Below are positions 16,100 through 24,000 of a stretch of 56,370 bases of DNA, one piece after another (within the stretch, counting starts at the first letter, position 1; every line of letters begins with the position of its first letter). The notes below the pieces were generated by a model. That model made no database searches. It had not been told where the DNA came from and saw nothing but the letters and a program-made list of their open reading frames with translations. Origin of the DNA: Cohnella sp. GbtcB17. Lineage in GTDB: Bacteria; Bacillota; Bacilli; Paenibacillales; Paenibacillaceae. The stretch covers positions 1 to 56,370 of the forward strand of contig NZ_JAGXJW010000055.1 of assembly GCF_019091135.1 (NCBI RefSeq). Reading direction: 5' to 3'. The translations under genes were made by a program, and so were the position numbers.

Positions 16100-18532
16100 T
16101 TAGTTGAGCGGCGCGGGTACCGCGAGCGCTTCGAAGTTTTTGCGCAGCTCTTTGTCCTCGATGATCTCTTTCCAAGGATCTTTGATGTAGCTGAGCGAAG
16201 TCTTGATTCGTCCGTGAAGCGCTTTGCGTTCCTCCGGATCCTCCAGGACGGCCTTGATGGCTTCCACGCCGACGCGCTCCACCCATACGGAAGTCCGCTC
16301 GCCCCAAGTGGCGTTTTCTCTATAATATTGAAGGAACGCGCCGCCCCACTCGACGACCTCGTCCTCCGTCTTCACGACGCACAGCAGGTCGGTGGCCCGA
16401 ACGTGGACGCCACCGTTGCCGCCGACGTGGAGCTCCCAGCCGCCGTCGATCGCGACGATGCCGTAATCCTTGATCGTCGCCTCGGCGCAGTTGCGGGGGC
16501 AGCCGGATACCGCGAATTTGACCTTGGCCGGCGCGTTCATCCGCTCGAACTCCTTCTCGAGCCGAATGCCCATTCCGATCGCGTCCTGCGTACCGAACCG
16601 GCAAAACGTATTGCCCACGCAAGTTTTAACCGTACGCAGCATTTTCCCGTAAGCGTGGCCCGACGGCATGTCGAGGTCCTCCCACATGCCCGGCAGGTCT
16701 TCCTTCTTGACGCCAAAAAGGTCGAGACGCTGTCCGCCCGTGAACTTGACCAGCGGAACATCGTACTTTTCCGCGACTTCCGCGATTTTCTTCAGCTCCG
16801 AAGGCGTGGTGACGCCGCCGTAAATCCGGGGCACGACCGAATAGGTGCCCTCTTTCTGAATGTTGGCATGATAGCGCTCGTGGGTGAAACGGGACACCCT
16901 CTCGTCCGGGCAGCGCTCGGCCCACAGCATGCCCATATAGTAATTGAGAGACGGCCGGCATTTCGTGCAGCCCTCCGGTTGCTTCCATTCGAGTGCGAGC
17001 ATCGCTTCCTTGATCGTGGCCGGCTCCAGACGCTTCAGCTCGGCGACGATCTCGTCGCGGTCCAGCGACGTGCAGCCGCAGATGCCTTCTTTGACGGCTT
17101 CGCCCGCGCGCTCTCCCGCATAGAGTCCGAGCAAGCCTTCGACGAGCGGCTTGCAGCCGCCGCAGGAGCCGGTCGCCTTGTTACAGGCTTTGATCTCGCC
17201 GACCGTGGCGCAGCCCTTTGTCTCGATGGCTTCCTTGATCGCGCCCTTGGAGACGCCGTTGCAGCCGCAGACGATCTCGTCGTCGGCCATGCTTTCAAGC
17301 CGGCTTGCGGGAGAAGCGGCCTGGCCGCCGGGCGCGAAGCCGAGCAGCAGCTCCTTTTCCTTGCCCTTGATCGATTCGCCCTTTTTCATGATCGAGAACA
17401 GTGACGCGCCGTCGGACGTGTCGCCGAACAGCACGGCGCCGACGAGACGATCGTTCTCGATGACGATCTTTTTGTAGACGCCTTCCAATTCATCCTGATA
17501 GCGGAGCGCGCGCGTGCCCGGCGTCTCCTCGTACTGGCCTGCCGAGAATACGTCGACGCCCGACACCTTGAGCTTGGTGGAGGTCATCGATCCTTCGTAG
17601 CCTGCCGTGTCAACGCCGGCGAGCCGCTTCGCCAGCACCGCGCCCTGATCGTACAGCGGCGCGACAAGTCCGTAAGCGATCCCTCTGTGCTCCGCGCATT
17701 CCCCGACGGCAAATACGTTCGGCACGCTCGTCTCCATGTAGTCGTTGACGACGATGCCGCGATTGACCGCGAGCCCGGCGGACTTGGCCAGCGACACGTT
17801 CGGCTTGATGCCGACGGCCATGACGATCAGATCCGCCTCGACCTCGCTGCCGTCCGTGAACCGAAGTCCCTTCGCGCGCTTTTTACCGTAGATCAGCTCG
17901 GACTGCTTGCGAAGCAGGAACTTCATTCCTTGCGCTTCCAGTTCCTTTTGCAGCATTTTGGATGCCGGTTCGTCCAGCTGGCGGTTCATCAGGTTCGGGC
18001 TGATATGGACGACCGATACGTCCATGCCGAGGTTCAGCAAGCCGCGGGCCGCTTCGAGGCCGAGCAGGCCGCCGCCGATGACGACCGCGTTTTTGTACGA
18101 TCGCGACGCTTCGAACATCGTCTCACAGTCCGCGATGTCGCGGAATCCGATGACGCCTTCTTTGTCGGCGCCCGGCAGCGGCAGCATGAACGGCCGCGAG
18201 CCCGTTGCCAGGATGAGCGTGTCGTAAGCGGCTTCGATGCCTTGATCCGAATAGACTTTGCGCGCCTCCGTATCGATACGGGTTACCGTGTGTCCCGCGT
18301 GCAGCGCGATACGGTTTTCCGAATACCAATCCCAGTCGTTAATGACGATATCCTTAAGCTCGGTGCCGCCGGCCAGAACGGAAGACAGCATGATGCGATT
18401 ATAGTTCGGATAGGGCTCGGCGCCGAAAATCGTAATCTCGTACAACTCCGGGGCCAGCTTCAGCAGATGCTCCAACGCCCGCACGCCCGCCATCCCGTTG
18501 CCGATCATCACCAGTTTCTTTTTGTCCGCCAT
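16100..18532 (-). CDS. nirB: Nitrite reductase [NAD(P)H] large subunit
   Basis: 810 residues, the usual length. Order of domains: FAD/NAD oxidoreductase (MIGNGMAGVRALE near residue 9; AVVIGGGLLGLEAARGL near 150), two BFD-like [2Fe-2S] regions with Cys-rich stretches (VCGCNGVSKG, GSCGGCKP, GICGCTS, GCTKCRP), the ferredoxin-like half (SVVPRIYGG), then the siroheme/[4Fe-4S] site in CVGNTFCRFG and SGCPRNCAEA. GGGGGAGACGCGAAC precedes the ATG. Its 5' leader has a terminator overlapped by an ANTAR-type antiterminator, so expression is probably controlled by the divergent ANTAR protein and by a GlnR/TnrA-like site at the promoter. Confidence 0.95.
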   Translation of the reverse strand: MADKKKLVMIGNGMAGVRALEHLLKLAPELYEITIFGAEPYPNYNRIMLSSVLAGGTELKDIVINDWDWYSENRIALHAGHTVTRIDTEARKVYSDQGIEAAYDTLILATGSRPFMLPLPGADKEGVIGFRDIADCETMFEASRSYKNAVVIGGGLLGLEAARGLLNLGMDVSVVHISPNLMNRQLDEPASKMLQKELEAQGMKFLLRKQSELIYGKKRAKGLRFTDGSEVEADLIVMAVGIKPNVSLAKSAGLAVNRGIVVNDYMETSVPNVFAVGECAEHRGIAYGLVAPLYDQGAVLAKRLAGVDTAGYEGSMTSTKLKVSGVDVFSAGQYEETPGTRALRYQDELEGVYKKIVIENDRLVGAVLFGDTSDGASLFSIMKKGESIKGKEKELLLGFAPGGQAASPASRLESMADDEIVCGCNGVSKGAIKEAIETKGCATVGEIKACNKATGSCGGCKPLVEGLLGLYAGERAGEAVKEGICGCTSLDRDEIVAELKRLEPATIKEAMLALEWKQPEGCTKCRPSLNYYMGMLWAERCPDERVSRFTHERYHANIQKEGTYSVVPRIYGGVTTPSELKKIAEVAEKYDVPLVKFTGGQRLDLFGVKKEDLPGMWEDLDMPSGHAYGKMLRTVKTCVGNTFCRFGTQDAIGMGIRLEKEFERMNAPAKVKFAVSGCPRNCAEATIKDYGIVAIDGGWELHVGGNGGVHVRATDLLCVVKTEDEVVEWGGAFLQYYRENATWGERTSVWVERVGVEAIKAVLEDPEERKALHGRIKTSLSYIKDPWKEIIEDKELRKNFEALAVPAPLN

Positions 18533-18572
18533 GTTCGCGTCTCCCCCGTTTCGGATATCTTGTTAGAAACTC

Positions 18573-18629
18573 AAAAAGCCTGCCTCGCAGCATGGGAAAC
18601 GAAAATCTCCCATGTTACGAAAGCAGGCT
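18573..18629 (-). terminator. Attenuator terminator in the nirB leader
   Basis: In the minus-strand transcript AGCCTGC (18629-18623) pairs with GCAGGCT (18583-18577), enclosing an inner CATGGGA/TCCCATG hairpin, and is followed by TTTTTGAG. The 5' strand of this stem is also the 3' strand of ANTAR hairpin P2, so the two structures exclude each other. Confidence 0.8.
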
Positions 18630-18665
18630 CCATTGCCGCTTCATCCGAATACGCCGTTGTATTCG
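18621..18665 (-). promoter_or_regulatory. ANTAR-target two-hairpin antiterminator in the nirB leader
   Basis: P1: CGAATAC-loop AACGGC-GTATTCG (18665-18646), a perfect 7-bp stem with a six-base loop having A at position 1 and G at position 4. P2: AAGCGGC-loop AATGGA-GCC(T)GCTT (18641-18621), again a six-base loop with A1 and G4, stem with one bulged T. The linker is four bases. This is the known recognition pattern of ANTAR proteins (NasR, EutV). P2 overlaps the attenuator stem. Confidence 0.85.
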
Positions 18666-18680
18666 CGATCGATTAACCCG

Positions 18681-18709
18681 AATATATTACGAAATGACGA
18701 TCATGTCAA
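18681..18709 (-). promoter_or_regulatory. Sigma-A type promoter of nirBD-cobA
   Basis: On the minus strand TTGACA (18709-18704) and TATATT (18686-18681) are separated by exactly 17 bases. The predicted start, near 18674, is only about nine bases before hairpin P1. Confidence 0.75.
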
Positions 18710-18720
18710 TATATATAACA
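18704..18720. promoter_or_regulatory. GlnR/TnrA-type box (exact TGTNAN7TNACA)
   Basis: TGTCAATATATATAACA matches the consensus exactly and overlaps the nirB -35 box. It is about 30 bases upstream of the ANTAR gene's -35. Overlap with -35 would suit repression of nirB; in this family GlnR can repress or activate. Confidence 0.65.
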
Positions 18721-18744
18721 TGAAATAATGAATCATCTTTTCTC

Positions 18745-18773
18745 TCGACACTCCGCTTTCTTTTGTGTTATAA
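18745..18773 (+). promoter_or_regulatory. Probable promoter of the ANTAR gene
   Basis: TCGACA (18745-18750), 17 bases, then TTATAA (18768-18773). It lies about 65 bases before the start codon. Confidence 0.5.
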
Positions 18774-18839
18774 AAAGTAACGAAGAAAATGTGTCGCCTT
18801 CCATCGGGAATGGCGAACCGTCAGGAGAGGGGGGCGTCG

Positions 18840-19463
18840 ATGCGTTCATTGCTCGTTGTTCACAACCATCAGACAGCCGCCGAACGGCTCGAATCCGCGG
18901 CTTCCAAGTCGCTGCTGCCCGAGTCCGTCATGCGCGCGGCCGGTTATTCCGTTGCGACGGCGCGGGGGGAAGAACAGGCGCGACAGCGAATCGCCGAAGC
19001 CGACGCCTTGATCCTCGATCTGCCCATTCCGGAAATTGAAGCTTGGAGCCGAAGCGTCCTCGACTGGAAAGTCGTGCCGATCCTGTGGTGGTGCAGCGAA
19101 GCGACCGCGACGCTGTCCGTCGAAGCCTGCGAGGATGGCGTGATGGCCGACGGCGTGCTCAGCGCATCCATGCAGCCGACGGACATTCACTGGACGCTGC
19201 AGTTCGGGGCTAAGCAGTGCTTCGAGCGTCAGCAGTGGCATCTCGAACGCCGGCAACTGCTCGCCAAGATCGAAGAGCGCAAGTGGATCGACATGGCCAA
19301 GGGTATCTTGTGCGAAGTGAAGAACATCACGGAGACCGAGGCCTACGACATCCTGCGCAAGCAGGCGATGAACGAACGCAAGCGGCTCGTCGACGTCGCG
19401 ACCTCCATCGTTAATGTCTACAATCTGCTGCAAGAGCAAAAACAAGGGAGGACGAAGCGATGA
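18840..19463 (+). CDS. ANTAR-domain RNA-binding antiterminator
   Basis: 207 residues from ATG 18840, which has GAGGGGGGCG upstream. The N-terminal 140 residues look like a degenerate receiver domain lacking the usual acidic pocket. The ANTAR domain is clear near residues 145-200: KIEERKWIDMAKGILCEVKN, then ITETEAYDILRKQAMNERKR and LVDVATSIVNVYNLL. ANTAR proteins bind paired hairpins with A1/G4 hexaloops and prevent terminator formation; such hairpins occur in the divergent nirB leader 175 bases away. How the signal (nitrate or nitrite) is sensed is unclear, as no NIT domain is present. The stop overlaps the next start (ATGA). Confidence 0.9.
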   Translation: MRSLLVVHNHQTAAERLESAASKSLLPESVMRAAGYSVATARGEEQARQRIAEADALILDLPIPEIEAWSRSVLDWKVVPILWWCSEATATLSVEACEDGVMADGVLSASMQPTDIHWTLQFGAKQCFERQQWHLERRQLLAKIEERKWIDMAKGILCEVKNITETEAYDILRKQAMNERKRLVDVATSIVNVYNLLQEQKQGRTKR

Positions 19464-20518
19464 TCCAGCTGCTCAAGGAGGTCGCCCGCGGCAAGCGCGG
19501 CGCCCGCGATCTGACCTACGACGAAGCCGTTCTGGCGGCGGAAGCCATCCTGACGCAGGAAGCGACGCCGGCGCAGACCGGCGCCTTTTTTATCGCGGAG
19601 CGCATTAAAATGGAGAGCGTCGACGAGCTCGAGGCGTTCGTCCGAATCGCGCGCAAGTACGCCCGACGCGCAGAGGGACTCGGTATCGGACTCGATTGCG
19701 CAGGGCCGTACGACGGCCGCAAAACGTCGTTTTACGCGACGTTTCCGACCGCCTTCCTGCTCGCAGCGGCCGGTGTGCCGACCGCATTGCATGGGACGGC
19801 CTCCCTTCCGCCCAAATGGGGCATCACGCTGCAGGATATCGTCTCGTGCGTCGGCATCGGAGCCGCAGACTTGACGCCCGAGCGGACGCTGCTCGCTTTC
19901 GAGCGGTCCGGCGTATTTTTCGCGTCTACCGAAGCGTGGTGCCCGCCGCTCGGACGGCTGCGCCAGATCCGCGAGGAGCTCGGCATGCGTACGGTGCTGA
20001 ACAGCGCGGAAAAGCTGCTGGATCTCGGCTCTTCGCCGCGGATCGTGTTCGGCGTGTACCATAACACCGTGTTCGACCGGCTCGCCAGACTGTTCATCAA
20101 GCTCGGCTACGAGCAAGCGCTCATCGTGCAGGGCGCGGAGGGCTCCGAGGACCTGCACATCAACCGCCCGACCAGAGCCTATCTGGTGGAAAACGGCGAG
20201 TTCCGCCTGCAAATCTTCGATCCCGAGACGTACGGCATCGAGGCCCAGCCACCGGAGCGGACATGGACGCCGGCGGATCAGCTAGCCGTGGCGGAGGCGG
20301 TGCTTCGCGGAGAAGCCGATCTGGCGTACACGAACCAGACGCTGTTCAACGGCGCGGTTCGGCTGCACCTGGCGGGCAAGGCCGAGTCGGTCGAGCAAGG
20401 ACTGTACGCCTGCAAGGCGCTGCTCGACGGCGGCGAAGCGCACGCGGCTTATGAGAGCTGGCGGACGGCTCTGCTCGAGCCGATGAGCTCGGCGCCCGAG
20501 GCGACGGCTTCGCGCTGA
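19460..20518 (+). CDS. Anthranilate phosphoribosyltransferase-like protein (TrpD/YbiB group)
   Basis: 352 residues from ATG 19460, overlapping the ANTAR stop by four bases, with GGGAGGACGA upstream. The N-terminal helical domain (LTYDEAVLAAEAILTQEATP) and FIAERIKMES follow the TrpD/nucleoside phosphorylase class II fold. The PRPP-binding GTGGD motif of true TrpD is replaced by CAGPYDGRKTSF, followed by FLLAAAGVPTALHG. It is not linked to trp genes; the coupling to an ANTAR regulator next to nirB suggests a role in nitrogen metabolism or its regulation. YbiB-type relatives have been reported to bind DNA or RNA, so it may not be an enzyme. Confidence 0.8.
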   Translation: MIQLLKEVARGKRGARDLTYDEAVLAAEAILTQEATPAQTGAFFIAERIKMESVDELEAFVRIARKYARRAEGLGIGLDCAGPYDGRKTSFYATFPTAFLLAAAGVPTALHGTASLPPKWGITLQDIVSCVGIGAADLTPERTLLAFERSGVFFASTEAWCPPLGRLRQIREELGMRTVLNSAEKLLDLGSSPRIVFGVYHNTVFDRLARLFIKLGYEQALIVQGAEGSEDLHINRPTRAYLVENGEFRLQIFDPETYGIEAQPPERTWTPADQLAVAEAVLRGEADLAYTNQTLFNGAVRLHLAGKAESVEQGLYACKALLDGGEAHAAYESWRTALLEPMSSAPEATASR

Positions 20519-20530
20519 GCGGCGCGGGGC

Positions 20531-20590
20531 AAAAAGAGACGCTCCTCTTTCCGGCATGTGCCGGGGAGGGAGCGTCTCTTTTTGTTTTTT
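20531..20590 (+). terminator. Strong intrinsic terminator after the TrpD-like gene
   Basis: AAAAAGAGACGCTCC pairs with GGAGCGTCTCTTTTT (one base offset) and is followed by more Ts. The A tract on the other side makes it potentially bidirectional. Confidence 0.8.
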
Positions 20591-20630
20591 GCGGCAGGCA
20601 CCAGTTGCCCTGCGCGGGTGGGTCAGGGCT

Positions 20631-21070
20631 GATCGCCTCCTCTACGAGAGGCGATGGGCTTCGCGCGTGCACGATCGGGCGCATCGCCTGCTCTTCGAGA
20701 GGCGATGGGCTTTGCGCGTGCCCGATCGGGCGCATCGCATGCTCTACGAGAGGCGATGGGCTCGGCGCCTGCCCGATCGGGCGCATCGCCTGCTCTACGA
20801 GAGGCGATGGGCTTTGCGCGTGCCCGATCGGGCGCATCGCCTGCTCTACGAGAGGCGATGGGCTCGGCGCGTGCCCGATCGGGCGCATCGCCTGCTCTAC
20901 GAGAGGCGATGGGCTTCGCGCGTGCCCGATCGGGCGAATCGCCTGCTCTACGAGAGGCGATGGGCTTCACGCGTGCCCGATTGGGCGAATCGCCTGCTCT
21001 ACGAGAGGCGATGGGCTTCACGCGTGCCCGATCGGGCGGATCGCCTGCTCTTCGAGAGGCGATGCGCCAC
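20631..21070. repeat. Tandem array of eight 51-bp units
   Basis: Units begin with GCGATGGGCT at 20651, 20702, 20753, 20804, 20855, 20906, 20957 and 21008, with partial copies at both ends. Each contains the palindrome GCCCGATCGGGC, outer arms GCGATG/CATCGC and a small CTCTACGAGAG hairpin. Because 51 is a multiple of three, long spurious reading frames run through both strands. It lies between the ends of two convergent genes. Confidence 0.9.
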
Positions 21071-21075
21071 TTTTA

Positions 21076-24000
21076 TTACCCGCGCTCGTAGACGCGGTAC
21101 AACAGCACGGCCGCCTCAGCGCGGGTCAGCTGGCCCTGCGGGCGCAGCTTGCCGCCAGAGCCCTGCAAAAGGCCGGCGCCAACGAGCGCTGCCAGGTCCG
21201 GCTTTGCGTACGCGGCCGCTTCGGACGCGTCGGCGAACGCCGCGAGCGCCGCGGCGTCGCCTTCGGGCAGCCCCGCTTCGCCAGCGCTGCGCAGCGCGCG
21301 AGCGATCAGCGCCGCCGCTTCCTGGCGGCTGACCGCGTCGCCCGGCCGGAACCGGCCGTCGCCGGAGCCGCCGGCGATGCCGAGCGACGCACCCACGCGA
21401 ACCGCGTCGGCATAATATGCGCCTGCCGCCACGTCGGCGAAGTCCGCGGCCGCGCCGCCCGCCTTTCCGTTCAGCTCGAGCATCCGCACGAGCAGCAGCA
21501 GGAAGTCGGCCCGGCTAACCGGCGCGCCCGGATCGTAGCTGCCGACTTCGCGCCCCTCCACGATGCCGCGGGCGGCCAGCGCCTCGACGGCTTCGCGCGC
21601 CCATTCGGCCCGGCCGAGATCGCCAAAGCCCCGGTCGACATAGACGACCGCATACGAACTGAAATGCGTCGTCCGGAACGTCACGACGCCATGCGCCGCG
21701 TCATATCTTCCGCTGACGACCGGATGCGCCTTCCCTTGCGCGTCGATGTAGCGGATCGTCAGCTTTTCGGGACGTGCGGCTTCGTTCGAGGCAGGCGAGT
21801 AAGGCACGGAGATAATGGCCGACGACTCGCCGTTGCTCCAGGCGATCGGCACGCCGCCGGACATCAGCGATACGTCGATTGCCGGACGTTCGCCGACTAG
21901 CGCCTGCAGTTCCCCGCTCCAAATCTTCCGATTGGCAGTCTGCACGATCAACGTTACTTTTCCTGCTACAACATGGGCCAATTCTGCATCGCCAAGCATA
22001 TCGTCCATCACTACGACGGAGCCGAGCGGCGTAGACAATTCGATCCGCCGGTCGGCATCGCCGCCCGCCAGCGCGCTCGCAGGCAGCTCGACCGCATATC
22101 CGGTCGCCCCGGCCGCGCTGGGCAATACGATCTTAACTAGCTCAACGCCATCTTTGGCGTAGGCTTGGTCGAGCTCGCCTTCTCCGACCGATGCCCGCAC
22201 GAGACCGCTGGCCGCATCAACCGAAGCAACAGGCGTAAGCGTAACCGTCCCGGCTGCCGGCGTCGGCGTAGGAGTAGGCGTTGGCGTAGACCCGTTCTGC
22301 ACCGGCGGAGGCGTTGGAGTCGGCGCCGGTGTCGGTGTTGGCGTTGGCGATGTTGTCGGTTCTCCGCCTTCCTCCTCCAGCGCATCCAGCGCCGCCGTCA
22401 GCGCCGTCCGATCCGCGCCCTCCGGCAGCAGCGCCACGAAGCCTCGCGCCGCGTCGATCGCCGTATCGCTTTTCTCCACCTTCGCCGCAGCGACCGCCGC
22501 CTTGGCCGAAGCGAGCGACCATTGTTCAAAGCTGCCGTCCAGCAAATACAAGTCGCCGTACAGCGTGAAGTCCTTGCTCGCGCCGATGCCCTGGTTGTAT
22601 TCCATGTAGCCCTCGCGCCCGCTGCCGTCGTTCTCGTTCATGAGCAGCGTGAACCCGAGCACATCGCGCGGATCGAATTCGTACCCCGCGCCGTGCAGCT
22701 GATCGAGCGGTATCGCGATCTCATAATGCGTTACACCCGCCTCCTCATCGCGCGTCACCGTTGCCTCGACGCCGGCGCCAAGCGCGCCAGTCTGCAAGCC
22801 TTCCGGCGCCTTCCACCGCCACTTGACGGCACTGCCGTCGTCGCGCAAAGCGAAGCCGAGCTCGCTCACCTGCTTGCTCGCCGCGCCGGCGCCGCGATTC
22901 AGGTCGATGCCGAGCTGGATGCTGTCGCCCTGCCAGATGTCGACGCCGCCATAGGACTGCTTGTGAACGTCGTCCCGCACCATTATGTCAAAATACAGCT
23001 TGTCGTCTTCCCAAGCGACGCCCGCATCGGCACTCAGATCCGCCGGACCGGAGCGTCCGCCCCCGGCGTACTCGTCCTGCGCGGACAGATCGATACGAGG
23101 CGCATCCGACGCCGCCCCCGCCAATGGCCCGGCAAACGTCTGCCCGAGCTTCACCGAGGACAAATACGTCCGACCGTCGTCCAGCGTTACCTTAAACTTC
23201 AGCGAGGCCGCCGCCAGGTAAGGCAGGTCGATCTTGACACTTTCTCCGTATGAAACACCCTTAAACCGAATCGGCTTCAGCAGTCCCGCATACGACGACG
23301 GCTGCACAAGCTCGACCTTGCCGGACAGCGCGGCCGGATCGGTCGCGTTGGACAGCACGAGCCGCGCGTTCGAACGCTCCTTGTGCGCCGGGTCGAGCGC
23401 CGTCTTCTCAAGCCGCAGCGCCACCGGCACGAGATTCGAGCCGCCGACCTTGACGCCGGCTTCGTTCACAAGCTGGAAGCCGCCCTTGAAAAGATTATTC
23501 GTAATCGTCATCCGCTCGATGTCGGGTCCAGCGTACACATGCGTCGTTCGCGGCTGCTGGAAGTACGAATCGTACAGCGCGACGTCGCCGCCGAGCGCGT
23601 TGATCCCCTTTTCCCCGACCGTCGTAAAGTTGCTCTGCTGCATCCGCAGCCGTCCCGAACGGATATCGACCGAGCGCGACGTATCGCCCCACATCGAGGT
23701 GTTGAAAAACCGCGCTTCAGCGTCAAATCCGTCCTCGAGGGTAATGTAAACTTTGTCCGTGGAGCTCATCGACACCAGCTCCGTGTTGACGAACGTCAGC
23801 CCCGCATCTCCCGCGCCTTCCAGGTAGACGCCCTTCTTGCTGCCGTCGGTGCCGTGACCGAGCACGGTCGCGACCGGACTGCCGCCGCTCTCCGCCGCGA
23901 AGTGGATGCCGTACTGCGAGCCGTAGACGAAGGTGTTGAAGATCGTCTCTCCCTCGACATGCCCGATGCGGAACGCGTCCAGATGCTCCTTTTGATAGCT

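Noticed and set aside
20605..21900. Long plus-strand reading frame of over 400 codons and similar frames on both strands
   Set aside because: They run through the 51-bp array and then antisense to the SLH protein gene, with no ribosome site and low-complexity product.
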